A stretch of DNA of 64,000 nt from Saccoglossus kowalevskii (lineage: Eukaryota > Hemichordata > Enteropneusta > Harrimaniidae): the NCBI RefSeq assembly GCF_000003605.2, contig NW_003120923.1, positions 291,624 through 355,623 on the forward strand, read 5' to 3'. The notes below the pieces were generated by a model. That model ran no database searches, was not told where the DNA came from, and saw only the letters and a program-made list of their open reading frames with translations. Positions 50,701-59,519 of the stretch are shown piece by piece; position 1 is the stretch's first letter, and each line of letters opens with the position of its first letter. The position numbers were made by a program, and so were the translations under genes.

Positions 50701-50869
50701 TAATCTTTTGTTTGTTTCTGATTGTTTTCCTATCGATCTTGCGCAGTTCGTGAATTCTAAATTGTTAACTAGTCTATCGTTTTGACAGGGACAAATTACA
50801 AATTATATGGTTCCTACCTGAGCAGATCGCCATGCTCAACATCAATATATGAAGTCTCCACGCAGCCAT
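23126..50869 (-). CDS. Giant secreted astacin with eight TSP1/WSC-like/Cys-rich modules and a lectin-like tail
   Basis: I placed 44 coding exons by reading frame and splice sites; they sum to 6,123 nt, or 2,040 residues plus stop, with all junction phases compatible. Domain order: signal peptide (1-17), propeptide with FEGD switch (about 18-116), astacin catalytic domain (about 117-315), eight modules of 194-202 residues (316-1912), C-type-lectin-like end (1913-2040). Each module is four exons: TSP1, two WSC-like halves, and a six-cysteine domain. Three of the four introns per module are phase 1 and the one inside the WSC-like domain is phase 0. All zinc-site and cysteine residues of astacin are present, so the protease should be active. 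It is predicted secreted; substrate is unknown. I know of astacins with TSP1 repeats in invertebrates, but not this full layout. Least certain are the first intron and the last two exons. Confidence 0.85.
24690..25090. repeat. Degenerate short tandem repeat in intron
   Basis: A loose motif, TTTGTACTAAGAGTGGTGTT, recurs about every 60-70 bp with many changes (for example near 24776, 24900, 24928, 24973 and 25060). It lies in the intron before the lectin-like tail. No coding role is seen. Confidence 0.45.
25332..26901 (-). CDS. Module 8: divergent last TSP1, WSC-like, Cys-rich module
   Basis: Exons: TSP1 26752-26901, WSC-like N half 26446-26552, WSC-like C half 25711-25870, Cys-rich 25332-25496. 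TSP1 reads WDIWSEWSECLVTCGGS. Its donor is G|GCAAGT, a GC-AG intron, where the other TSP1 exons use GT. The WSC-like N half is four residues shorter (EYFYVGCWSS; RTDRGR), and the Cys-rich exon is the most divergent (ELLCSSGIPN, IYCEQP, SCVDGYACEHVG, MCC). Cysteine positions are kept. Divergence at the end of a tandem domain array is common. Confidence 0.82.
27150..28893 (-). CDS. Module 7: TSP1, WSC-like, Cys-rich domains
   Basis: Exons: TSP1 28744-28893, WSC-like N half 28002-28120, WSC-like C half 27455-27614, Cys-rich 27150-27323. TSP1 reads WGPWTSWSSCTATCGGG and is nearly identical to module 3. The WSC-like N half reads DYVYLGCWSGES and NTREEKAR. The Cys-rich exon is one residue longer than usual (174 nt), reading GFACSSSSAQ, VYCYLP, SCEANYACEIVG, LICCK. 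Confidence 0.85.
29120..30798 (-). CDS. Module 6: TSP1, WSC-like, Cys-rich domains
   Basis: Exons: TSP1 30646-30798, WSC-like N half 30092-30210, WSC-like C half 29409-29565, Cys-rich 29120-29290. TSP1 reads WGSWTSWFSCSVTCGVG and has one extra residue. The WSC-like C half is one residue short (157 nt; TLPNSDDCIEG). The Cys-rich exon is typical: GFSCSSSSPQ, VYCQLPVDVPPF, TCDDDYDCETVG, SICCR. All splice sites are GT-AG. Confidence 0.85.
30979..32001. mobile_element. Nonautonomous inverted-repeat element, copy 2
   Basis: The left end GTTGGCGATCCGCTCCGCTC is matched inversely by the right end (GCAGAGTGGATCGCCAAC). The interior holds three diverged subrepeats (about 31190, 31440 and 31705) with TTACATTTGGCGCGAAG-type and GGCTGTTG-type segments, and repeated CTGCCAAGTTTGAGCGAAAT. 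It is related to the element at 11724-12635. It sits in the intron between modules 5 and 6, next to a decayed LINE. Confidence 0.65.
32271..33660 (-). mobile_element. Decayed LINE with endonuclease and reverse-transcriptase remnants
   Basis: On the minus strand, in order: an endonuclease-like stretch (YIHNSLSLNR, LDSLEACLSQL, CILIGEVNIDT, near 33350-33600), a long eroded linker, then the RT fingers (NNYLPISCLSILSIIFE near 32650) and palm start (QFSFRKKH, then KEAFDTINYKILLHKLEHYG near 32430-32550). The RT frame is broken and the catalytic YxDD region is not found, so the element is 3'-truncated as well as mutated. A (TA)n-like expansion interrupts the endonuclease part near 33570-33600. It lies in the same orientation as its host gene, in an intron. 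Confidence 0.7.
33835..35381 (-). CDS. Module 5: TSP1, WSC-like, Cys-rich domains
   Basis: Exons: TSP1 35232-35381, WSC-like N half 34547-34665, WSC-like C half 34167-34326, Cys-rich 33835-34005. TSP1 reads WSSWSDWSGCPVTCGSG. The WSC-like domain reads DYGYLGCWSDS, ITLEDTGNPHL, DDKAR and then KCARAADHVRASHFALL. It has GGGQCHAS where other copies have DGGQCYTS. The Cys-rich exon reads GFSCSSSSHQ to SICCR. The following intron is about 3 kb and holds a decayed LINE and an inverted-repeat element. Confidence 0.85.
35620..38509 (-). CDS. Module 4: TSP1, WSC-like, Cys-rich domains
   Basis: Exons: TSP1 38357-38509, WSC-like N half 37886-38004, WSC-like C half 37486-37645, Cys-rich 35620-35793. The TSP1 has one extra residue (153 nt) and CTVTCGGN. 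The WSC-like C half starts TCARAAEHV where most copies have KCARAADHV, and reads VDMYSLSG instead of VDVYSVSG. The Cys-rich exon reads GFACESS, VYCVLP, TCDTDYSCENVG, SICCKN. A minisatellite fills most of the 1.7-kb intron before the last exon. Confidence 0.85.
36360..37465. repeat. Minisatellite-bearing interspersed repeat in module 4 intron
   Basis: Units of roughly 120-220 bp share TTTTGATGAATATTTTTGTC, TGATATCTTC, GTTAAAAAACGCAAATC and TACATGTAGGTACCT. Two units near 37085 and 37204 are almost identical over 119 bp, so the array is still duplicating. Non-repeated borders carry GCTCCGCTTGTCAACTTTGT on the left and GGAGCTATCTCAGCCGAGCA on the right, suggesting the array is the core of a longer mobile element. 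Confidence 0.65.
38679..40004 (-). CDS. Module 3: TSP1, WSC-like, Cys-rich domains
   Basis: Exons: TSP1 39855-40004, WSC-like N half 39365-39483, WSC-like C half 38955-39114, Cys-rich 38679-38849. The TSP1 differs from that of module 7 at only two of about 50 residues (WTTW against WTSW; LSEPC against LNEPC), and the flanking intron sequence also matches. The WSC-like half reads GYVYLGCWSDD and EIREEKAR, again closest to module 7. The Cys-rich exon starts GFSCTSSPAQ and ends SICCK. Confidence 0.85.
40080..40310. mobile_element. Palindromic MITE in the module 2-3 intron
   Basis: The inner part has inverted ends AATAATAAGGTTATTACGAG (from 40158) and its complement ending near 40312, with weaker pairing (TGCAGTAC) further in. 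The related intron beside module 7 lacks it, and alignment to that empty site puts the left edge near 40080, before CGCAAAGAAGTTCGCTG. A second, partial copy occurs at 49487-49640. No coding capacity. Confidence 0.65.
40473..43632 (-). CDS. Module 2: TSP1, WSC-like, Cys-rich domains
   Basis: Exons: TSP1 43483-43632, WSC-like N half 42431-42549, WSC-like C half 40798-40957, Cys-rich 40473-40643. TSP1 signature is WTSWTSWSSCDTTCGGG. WSC-like reads GYEHLGCWSF, then KCARAADHVASSHFAL and CGEGFGTTND. The Cys-rich exon reads GLSCSSS, VYCELP, TCDYGYSCEVVG, SICC. The phase-0 intron splitting the WSC-like domain is unusually long here (about 1.5 kb) and carries short (AT)n runs near 40990 and 41617; no gene was recognised in it. 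Confidence 0.85.
43848..44956 (-). CDS. Module 1: TSP1, WSC-like, Cys-rich domains
   Basis: Exons: TSP1 44807-44956, WSC-like N half 44550-44668, WSC-like C half 44207-44366, Cys-rich 43848-44018. The TSP1 begins VWAEWSEWSDC, with the W-x-x-W pattern used for C-mannosylation and CPITCGG at the O-fucose position. It ends MTILCP, where the other seven read MTIECP. The WSC-like domain reads YLYMGCW and then, across the phase-0 intron, KCARAADHVSALYFAL, DGGQCYTS and ADVYSVSG. The last exon has six cysteines ending SICC. It joins directly to the astacin domain. Confidence 0.85.
45450..50869 (-). CDS. Exons 1-9: signal peptide, propeptide and astacin protease domain
   Basis: Exons: 50818-50869, 48287-48331, 47603-47681, 47345-47430, 47175-47253, 46928-47010, 46719-46839, 45934-46118, 45450-45665. 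The start ATG lies in ACAGCCATGG and encodes MAAWRLHILMLSMAICS, a clear leader. The propeptide ends in NLFEGDIM (about 88-95); the Asp of FxGD blocks the zinc in astacin zymogens. GKRG at about 114-117 is a likely processing site. The catalytic domain has HEFLHAVGFYHEQSRYDRD (H213, E214, H217 and H223 as metal and catalytic residues), the Met-turn SVMHYG (M268, Y270), and four cysteines (DETC, GGCW, SGCL, YTCF) that match the two disulfides of the family. A polypyrimidine tract ending in CAG just before the ATG could mark a 5' UTR intron. The choice of the 45-nt second exon rests on phase compatibility. Confidence 0.85.
48615..49045 (-). pseudogene. Unidentified coding-like stretch in intron 1
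   Basis: Two adjoining open stretches on the minus strand are separated by a single TAA near 48894. The first (about 48898-49037) could read ADPQYIPSVDCLLHPF and onward to LYNRFW, with acceptor and donor (TG|GTAAG) signals. The second, about 90 codons, reads YWKSDIHKFPPVIISYF and GWQLGFLFYDIGS. As an exon of the astacin gene the first stretch would end in phase 2 and produce a stop when spliced on, so it is not part of the main transcript. It may be an alternative short exon or a relic of another gene. I recognise no domain. Confidence 0.3.
49487..49640. mobile_element. Partial second copy of the MITE at 40080
   Basis: The copy shares AGAAGTTCGCTCAATATGTT, CTAAACTTTTTATA, then AATAATAAGGTTATTACGAG and a CAGTAC segment, in the same order and spacing as at 40088-40210. 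The right inverted end is missing. It lies in intron 1 of the astacin gene. Confidence 0.6.
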
Positions 50870-50899
50870 GGCTGTATAGAGAGAAATAGTTTGAACGAT

Positions 50900-52540
50900 A
50901 AGTACAATTCAATCAGGAAACACAATCAGGAAAGTGCAATCTTTGTGCAGTTTAGTTCATCATATTGAATTGATCGGTCTCTGTTTTAATTAAAAATGTT
51001 GTTTTGATGTAGAGAATTATATTTGATTATGTTTTATAACTTTATTTTACTGAACGAAAATTGGCTATGTACAAGTCATTATTTTTGTACTTTGTATGTA
51101 AGTCAATAATGCTTAATTTAATTTGTTTAAAGATTGTAATCTAATGCATTGTCTACCAGAAATTTACTGACTGCATTCAGTATCGCCGATCAAATGAATC
51201 AATTAAATCGAAATTGTTATCTAGCTTGTGCACAAAAATATCTCAAATATCCCCCAACACACTCACTAAAGTGTGTTAATTTGTGTGATACATATGAAAT
51301 TTCAAGTGACCCAATATAAGTGTGCATCACAAACAAACATGAAAATTGGATTCCTTACTTGTACAATCTTGTTGACACGTCAAATCCGTTAAATGCAAAG
51401 GATGTTATTTTATTTCCCGTCTATTATTTACCTTAAAAAACCATTCTGAATTGGTGTTTACAGTCATGATATCATGAAATTTGGGAGGGAGAGAGCGAAT
51501 TGGCTGACAACTCATTACTGAGACTTCCCTTAACTTTGAATCACATACATAAATAGAATAATGTGCACCAGATTAGTAGGAAATGCCGGAGAACTTGTTA
51601 ACCCGTATTTGTCAGATACAACTCTATGCCACATAAAGATATATATATTGCAAATATTAAAAAGAAAAATAAGTGTGCTACTTTTACTCGTGACGACTAA
51701 AATGTCCGGTTCCATACACTTAACCGCAATGAATGCGTGGAATTTCTTATGTACATAAATATTATTTACTCTAATCTAATCGTTGACATTTTCACATTCC
51801 AGACAGGCGAGAGTGTCTAGTGTTGTATCATAGTTACTATATTGATATACGACTGAAAAAGTACTTTTTTTCAAAAGAACGCTAGTAGATACAATAAGCA
51901 CTTACCTGGTAAACTTCTCACTAACTTGTCACGCCGCAAACTAAACATATCTCACAATGTGTCAGTATTTTAAAACCAACTTTAATTACGTACAATCAAG
52001 CTTCTAATTGAAGTGAACATGTGTTAGGAACATTAGCTTTATTATCGTTAATCAAGTTTGACGTTTTGTCTTTTGTACTCATGTCTGAATTAACGAATTC
52101 AATAGTTTAATTATACACTATAAATCAAAGTGCAATTTGCCTACATAGTATATGGCTTATCATAATTATATATCAATAGTTTTTTTTTGAAAATCCAGAT
52201 GTATTAATTTGTTAAACACGCACTCCATAGGTCGAAAGTGTCGACATTCCAGTCCAGCCAGTCTCATCATTACACGAGAACAAAGGGAGTGAATCTCGCT
52301 ATCAGTCAGTGGGCTTGGTCTCAACATTGTGTCCGTGGCATAGTCTCCCACGGAGTATTTTTTTTTCCTTTGAGAAACCGGCCATGGGACTGGTGCAACG
52401 ATTTATATCTGTGCGTCAGTTGTCTGATACATTATTGGGTTTCCGTCATAAAATTTAATACTCTTGCTCTTGCGGTCTCATTCGTTGAGAATAATCTTTG
52501 CTGGATTTGTTCTATTGTGGCAACAAGGTATTACAAATTG
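50900..52540. other. Upstream of the astacin gene; nothing assigned
   Basis: This should hold the promoter and 5' leader of the minus-strand gene. I see no convincing TATA box close to the ATG, and the CAG right before the ATG may be an acceptor that moves the transcription start further away. No other gene is supported. Confidence 0.35.
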
Positions 52541-52549
52541 ACAAACTCA

Positions 52550-52870
52550 GTCGACATAGTGTATACATTTTCACTGAATCAAGCAATTCAGCCCAAACAA
52601 GTGTTACTAGATACTGCGAGATATTAATCTCATAGACAATTTGACAAATAATCCGATGTATATACAGCTAACTCATTTTAACAATTGACCATATGCTAAG
52701 GTGATAGTTCAAAATTGTTGTTCCAATATTTCGCCGCGTAGTTAATCTAAATAGACTGATGTGAATGGAGATGTTCTCCTAAATGTGGATGAACTCAACT
52801 GTGTCTCGCCCATTATTGTACACATCCCCCTCCTTGCCCGTTATCATGCAAGTGCAAAGCTTTTGGCACG
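52550..52870 (-). repeat. Inverted partial copy of the 2.2-kb array unit
   Basis: The reverse complement matches 58260-58575 and 54165-54390: ATCACCTTAGCATATGGTCA, GTTAAAATGAGTTAGCTGTA, CATCGGATTATTTGTCAAAT and CTGAATTGCTTGAT. It also carries the TGCATGATAACGGGCAAGGA and GGGCGAGACACAGT segments. Confidence 0.7.
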
Positions 52871-52969
52871 TTTGTATTGTTTCAACAGTCCGCTAACCTT
52901 CGTTACCACCCAGTACTAGATAGTGCGCCATGATAAAATACAATTTGAAATTATATTTTTTTTTATTTC

Positions 52970-53110
52970 TAACAATTGACCATATATTGAGTGATTGTTC
53001 AATGTGCCCCACCACGTTGTTAATCTAAATAGGCTGATATGACGGTGATGTTCTGCTAAATATGAATGGGCTCGACTGCGTCCCACCAATTATTGCGCAA
53101 ATTTTCTTAC
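52970..53110 (-). repeat. Second inverted partial copy of the array unit
   Basis: Its reverse complement contains the ATTATTG...GACGCAGTCGAGCC segment, CATCACCGTCATATCAGCCT and ATATGGTCAATTGTTAGAAA, matching the same stretch of the unit as the copy at 52550 but more diverged. Confidence 0.6.
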
Positions 53111-53869
53111 GCAACACATTACCTTGCAATAAGTGACAGCGACCCTTTATTTCCTGAACATGTATTATATTTGTAATTCTGTTAATTTTCGTTAGCGTGA
53201 AGTTTTCATTTGGCATTTAATAGGAAAGTAGCCCTTTACTTCGTACTCGACAATACCCATTCAATAAGATAAGTACATTATTTTGTTGTTCTCTTTCTTT
53301 GTGTATTTCCCGATGACAAAAAAACACATTTATAGAAGAGTACTACTTCTCTTTAAGATTACGAAAGTTGAACATTTTTGAGTAGCAACAGATCGACGAG
53401 CCGTGTGTATACATAGTCACTCTGCAGATTGAGGTGAGCAGTTGAATGCAATATGTAGTTCACTAAGGCATGCATATGCATTAGGTTCGTTCGAGTTGTA
53501 CGAATCATTGCCTCATCTCTAACGGTGGTTAACGACGTGTTTGAAGTAACCTCTCTCGGCCAAAAACAGGTTTGTTCAGTTAGCCCGTATTCTTAGTATG
53601 CGTTGCAGACCATTTCCATTTGATTAGTAATTCGGGTGTTGCAACAATTGTTCTTTTTTCGAACACGAAGATATTTAATATTTTGAGCACATGTTTCGCA
53701 AATATGTAGAATTCAATATTTAGCAATGGCGTCAGTGCAGGTCAGTAAAAGTTTATCACAAGTGGATAGTGGGCTTATTACCAGGTGTAGTTGACTATTT
53801 TACCTTGTTTTATTTGTATTAACTTATTATATTGCAATTAACCAGCTAGTTCATACGTTCCTGTATATT

Positions 53870-54515
53870 TTGTATTGCTTTCCTTTGGCGATCTGTGCGA
53901 CGAATCATATGATAATGCATACTATTGTATTAAGACATTATATGTAATTGATGCCTTAATTATGTCATTTAATATAAGATTAGTTAGGAGAATTATGAAT
54001 CACCTTATGAGAATTGTAATTGTTGTGCAGATTTCCAAAATAAAAGAAAAGTTTTGTTCTTCATAAGAAACGTTTGAAAACAGCATCCATCTGACAATTG
54101 ACTTTCCAAGAGAACTTCTGTAGTATATGTATTGAACATAAATGACGAGTTGTTGCCCATTAGTGCATGATAACAGGACAAGGAGAGGATGTGCACAATA
54201 ATGGGCGAGACACAGTCCAGTTAATCTCCTTGTAGGAGTACATCACCGTCATTATATCAGCCTATTCAGATTAACCACGCGGATAGACATTGTTGAACCT
54301 TCCATCACCTTAGCATATGGTCAACTTAGCTGTATACACAACAGATTATTTGTAAAATTGTTTATGTATTTTATCATTGCTTGATTTAGTGAAAAAACAA
54401 ACATGTATTTGTACATTTCTCACTGTGGGTAGTGCTCACCTGCATCTGAACCAGACTTCATTTTCGTTTTTTTTCTGTATTATGTTATATATACTAACAT
54501 TAAGTTACTATCATT
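53870..54515 (+). repeat. Array copy 0 (partial, direct)
   Basis: It contains the CACCTTATGAGAATTGTAAT segment (near 54001), TGCATGATAACAGGACAAGG, CATATGGTCAACTT and the segment up to ATACTAACATTAAGTTACT. It lacks the part with GACCATATGTGGCGACTT that precedes the GC-rich start of the next unit in other copies. The 53240-53860 stretch before it shows nothing assigned. Confidence 0.6.
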
Positions 54516-56791
54516 GTAGTGATCGTTCGAGCGAACGGCGCACCGTGACTAGTACGGTGGTTCAGTGTCCGCCGCAGCCTTGCTATACGATACGCCAGAT
54601 CGCCGCTGTGGATCGGCTGGATCGACTGTGCGTAGATGTGCGTACCCGGGGTACATGTACGTACTGGTATCGTTACCCCCTCCCACAAGTGTTTTCAAAC
54701 CATTATTTAAGGTAGATATTATTGGTAACTAACTGTCCTCTCTGTGTGATTTTTTTTTCAAATTTGACAAATACTTTGAAGCTAAACCAAACGTAGAGGC
54801 CCTAGCGAGCAACAAAAACAAATAGAACTGGAAAGCTTGTGGGTGTTAGCCATCCTTGAGTGAGGACCAACCGTGATTTTAATCTGGCATTAAACATAAT
54901 ATATCACACCTGAGAACAAGAATACTTTCATTTGTTTATGCAAGTTGTGCCACAGACTGTGACATTTACCGGGAAGTAGACGATGAGAAAATACAAGTCA
55001 CGTCGGTTCTTCGTCAATCTCGATTCGCAAATAGTGTAATACAATTCACTACAATAACGGTAAAAAGTCGTCTCTCTGTACTCGCTCTCTGTAGCCATAC
55101 CCCTACTGCGTTTATTTATGGTTGGATAAATCTGCCCAGGTTAACCTTATATCGACACGATAGGGCGACATAAGGCGGGAGGCCACCAGGACAGTGTCAT
55201 CTGTCGCGGAATCTAGAAGCGCGCGTACTAAATAGAACGCTTCGCCCGAGCGTGCTTTAGCATACTTAGCAGACGACGATGCTCTCACAAAATTGTCTGA
55301 TTTCGATATTTAAAAACGCTGCTATTGGCAATGGGTCATATTATTTGCTGCGATTGATAAACCAGAATACAGTCAAACTTCCAGATGACAGACTATCAGT
55401 TATTTTTAAACCAATATGGCTTGAATACATGTTGATAAAAGCAATTTCCACATTCATAAATGTATTTTACCAGTTTGAAATATTAGTGTCAATTCGATTA
55501 GCGCTATTTGATGAAGTGTCAATTGTTCCTATGCATTAATTACCAAATTCAACAATTCACTATTTTAATTATACATTGTAAGTTCAATTCTAATATTTAC
55601 GGCTAATAGAATTCATATGATAATTATATGTCAATTATAAGGTGGAACACCATACATGCACATGCACAGCAACACGCATCCAATTCAACTGAATATGTTG
55701 TTTCAATTCAAATACGAAAAATAAAGATATAAAGACTTAATCCAAATGGCGAATGTTGAACGATGAGTGACTCCACCACTCATTCGAATTTGTAATATTA
55801 CTTTTATTCTAACTTTATACTAACCTGCTGTTAAATGGCATAATTAAGGCATCAATTACATAAAGTGTCTCAAACCACAACTATGCAGCACCTTATGAAA
55901 ATTGCATTTCTTGCACAGATTGACAAAAGGAAGCAAAGTTTTGTTCTTCATTAGGATCGTATGAGAACAGCATCCTAGTTAATGTTAAATTTGCTGTAGT
56001 ATATGTATTGAATATAAATGACGACTTGCTGCCTATTAGTGCATGATAAAGGGCAAGGAGGAGATCTGCACAGTACGGGGCGAGACACAGTCAAATTTCT
56101 CCATATTTAGGAGATCATCAACGTCATTACATCAGCCTATTTAGATTAACCACGCGGCTCGACATTGATCAACAGCTATATTGAACTTTCCATCATCTTA
56201 GCATATGGTCAATTGTTAAAAAGCGTTAGTTGTATGCACATCGGGTTATTTGTCAAATTGTTTATGTATTTTATCATCTCGAATTATCGAGTAACACTGG
56301 TTTTGACTGAATTGCTTGATTTAGTGAATAAACATGCATTTGTACATTTTCTCTCCAGACTTTAGAAAGTGGAAAACATGTTAATACAAGCAATGTCCAC
56401 ATTGATAATTGTTTTTTACCAGTACTCATGTGTTTGAAATATCAGAAAGTGGTCACATGTATCTGAACCAGATGTTCGCTTTTTGTGTATTATGTGATAG
56501 ATACTAACATTAATTTACTGTCACTAACAAATAATGTGTTTAATGCTGTAAGCTGAATGTGTGGTGCATACTTGTCAAAGCAGTGCTTGGGCAAGTATAT
56601 AACGTGAAAATTCGATACTAAATATGCTTATTTATATGTACCGACCATATGTGGCGACTTAAAATGTCTTTCTGGAAAATGTATCCACAATCTCATATGG
56701 CAAACTAAGGAGCTAGTTTTAATCCGTCAAATATTATTGTATTTAATTCATTTCCTTTGCACGTGGACGAGTGACAGGTATGCAATAGCAT
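54516..56791 (+). repeat. Array copy 1 of the 2.2-kb unit (2,276 bp)
   Basis: The unit start is set arbitrarily at TGTAGTGATCG. Order within the unit: a GC-rich block (GAGCGAACGGCGCACCGTGA), AGAGGCCCTAGCGAGCAACA, TACCGGGAAGTAGACGATGA, GACACGATAGGGCGACATAA, TCTGTCGCGGAATCTAGAAG, GCAGACGACGATGCTCTCAC, ATGCAGCACCTTATGAAAAT, GCATATGGTCAATTGTTAAA, then GACCATATGTGGCGACTT. No complete gene is evident; one short frame (ADDDALTKLSDFDI...) is shared between units. Confidence 0.75.
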
Positions 56792-58906
56792 TGTAGTGAT
56801 CGTCCGAGCGAACGGCGCACCATGAATGGCACGGCTTTTCAGTGTCCGCCCCGGCCTTTCACTACGCTACGCTAGATCACCGTTGTTGACCGGTTGGATC
56901 GACTGTCCTTAGAGGTGCGTACACGGGGTACATGTACTAGTGTCGTCACCCCATTCTACGAGTGTTTTCAAACCACCAAGGTAGATGTTATTGGTAACTG
57001 TCCAGTCTGTATGATTGTTATTTTCAAATTCTACGAGAGGCCGGTTATTTGACGAATACTTTGAAGCCAAACAAAACTTAGAGGCCTAGCGAGCAACAAA
57101 ACGAACAGAACTGGAAAGTTAGTGGGTGTTAGCCATCCTTGAATGAGAACCAAACGTGATTTCAAGCTGGCTTTAAAAATAAAAACTCACACCTGAGAAC
57201 AGGAATACTTTCATTTGTTTATGCAAGCTGTGCTCCGGACTGTGACATTTACCGGGAAGTAGACGATGAGAAAATAAAAGCCACGTCGGTTCTTCGTCAA
57301 TCTCGATTCGCAAATATTGTAATACTACTCACTACAAAAACGGAAACAAATCCTCTCTCTGTCTCCGCTCTCTGTAGACTTACCCCTACTTCGTTTATCG
57401 GATTTGCGTGGATAGATCTTCCCCGGTTAACCTTAGTTCATAGACACGATAGGGCGACCTAAGTTGGGAAGTCAGCAGGACAGTGGCATCTGTCGCGGAA
57501 TCTAGAAGCGCGCGTACTAGATGAAACGCTTCGACCTAGCGTGCTTTAGCATACTGAGCAGACGAACCTTAATACTGTCAAACTTCTAGATGACAGACTA
57601 TCAGTTATTTCAAAACCAATATGTCTTGAATACATGTTAATTAAAGCAATGTCCACATTCATAAGTGTTTTTTACCGGTTCCCATGTGTTTGAAATATTA
57701 GTGTCAATTTGATTAGTGCTATTTAATGCATTGTCAATTGTTCTTATGCATTGAATACCAAATTCAACAATTTTTAACTATACATTGTAAGTTTCATTCT
57801 AATATTTACGGCTAATAGAATTCATATGATAATTATATGTCAACTGTAAGGTGAAATTTGCTACAACACGCACCCAATTCAACTGATTAAGCTGTTTAAA
57901 TTCAAATACGAAACCATGCAAAACTGTAAATTAGAAAATTGTGAAAGATTAAAGATTTAATCCAAAAAGCGAATGTTGAACGACTCGTGACTCCACAACT
58001 CATTCAAATTTGTTATATTACTTTTATTCTAACTTTATACTGACCTGATATTAAATGACATAACCAAGGCATCACTTACATAACATATCTTAAAGCACAA
58101 TTATGCAGCACCTTATGAAAATTGTATTTGTTGCACAGATAGCCAAAAGGAAGAAATGTTTTGTTCGTCATTGGGATCGTATGAGAACAGCATCCTTCAG
58201 GAAAATGTCTCTCCTAGTCAATGAATACTGCTGTAGTATATGTGTTGGGCATAAATGACCACTTGCTGCTCATTATTACATGATAACGGGACAAGGAAGG
58301 GATGTGCACAATAATGGGCGAGGCACAGTCAAGTTCTTCCACTTTTAGGAGTACGTCACCGTCATTGTATCAGCCTACTTAGATTAACCATGCCTATTTA
58401 GATTAACATTGTTGAACAGCTATGTTGAACCTTCTATCACCTTAGCATATGGCCCATTGTTAAAATGAGTTTGCTGTATACACATCGGATTATTTGTCAA
58501 ATTGTTTATGTATTTTATCATCTCGAATGATCTAGTAACACTGGTTTTGACTGAATTGCTTGATTTAGTGAATACACATTTATTTGTACATTTTCTCTTC
58601 AGACTGTAGAAAGTGGAATACATGTTAATACAAGCAATGTCCACATTGATAATTGTTTTTAACAGTACCCATGTGTTTGAAATATTAGAAAGTGATCACA
58701 TGTATCTGAACCAGACGACATGTTCGCTTTTTGTGTATTATGTGATAGATACTAACATTAATTTACTTTCATTAACAAATAATATGTTTAATACTGTAAG
58801 CTGAATGTTTTATTCATACTCATAAAGCAGTGTTTAAGGCCAGTATATAACGTGAATAATCGATACTAAATATGCATATTTGCATGTACCGACCATATGT
58901 GACGCA
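56792..58906 (+). repeat. Array copy 2 of the unit
   Basis: The same order of blocks as copy 1. A deletion after TAGCATACTGAGCAGACGA (about 57560) removes the ADDDAL-coding stretch. Similarity breaks off at about 58906, soon after GACCATATGTGACGCA, where unrelated DNA with an (AT)n tract and a MITE follows. Confidence 0.75.
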
Positions 58907-59373
58907 ATGTAGAAAACTGGAAATTTTGGAACACAACTACGCTTCACAAGACTAAAATTTATATATCAATTGCAAAGTTGTAGTAAGCAACTATGTTCTG
59001 TCTATATATAAATATGTCTTCATAATTTTTGTGGTAGTAACAAGTTGTTGTAAACGCACCAATCGGCCAATAATCAATAGTGCCAATAATCAATAGTAGA
59101 AAATGATATGTATTATTAAATGATAATGCTGGTCTTGCAGTTTTAGTTTTTACAGATGATATTTATTTGACAGTGACAGCGTTAACTCAAGGAAGGTGGC
59201 ATCATAATTTTGTGTCAAAATTAATTTAGTGTAATTAGTGTAATTGTATTTTTTTAGCTAGATTAGCTAAATTAAATATAGCAACGCGATAATTCGAGAC
59301 AAACTGTCAGCGTCATAATGAGAGAACATTAGACCTGGAAAAATGTGTAGTTGGCGGGTAGTATAATTAATTT

Positions 59374-59376
<3 letters not shown>

Positions 59377-59467
<91 letters not shown>
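59377..59467. repeat. (AT)n microsatellite
   Basis: About 90 bp of near-pure AT dinucleotide. It creates an artefactual tyrosine/isoleucine open frame. Confidence 0.95.
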
Positions 59468-59471
<4 letters not shown>

Positions 59472-59519
59472 AATGATACATCAAGCCAAATAACAAAATG
59501 ACCCTCACAAAAAAGCAGC

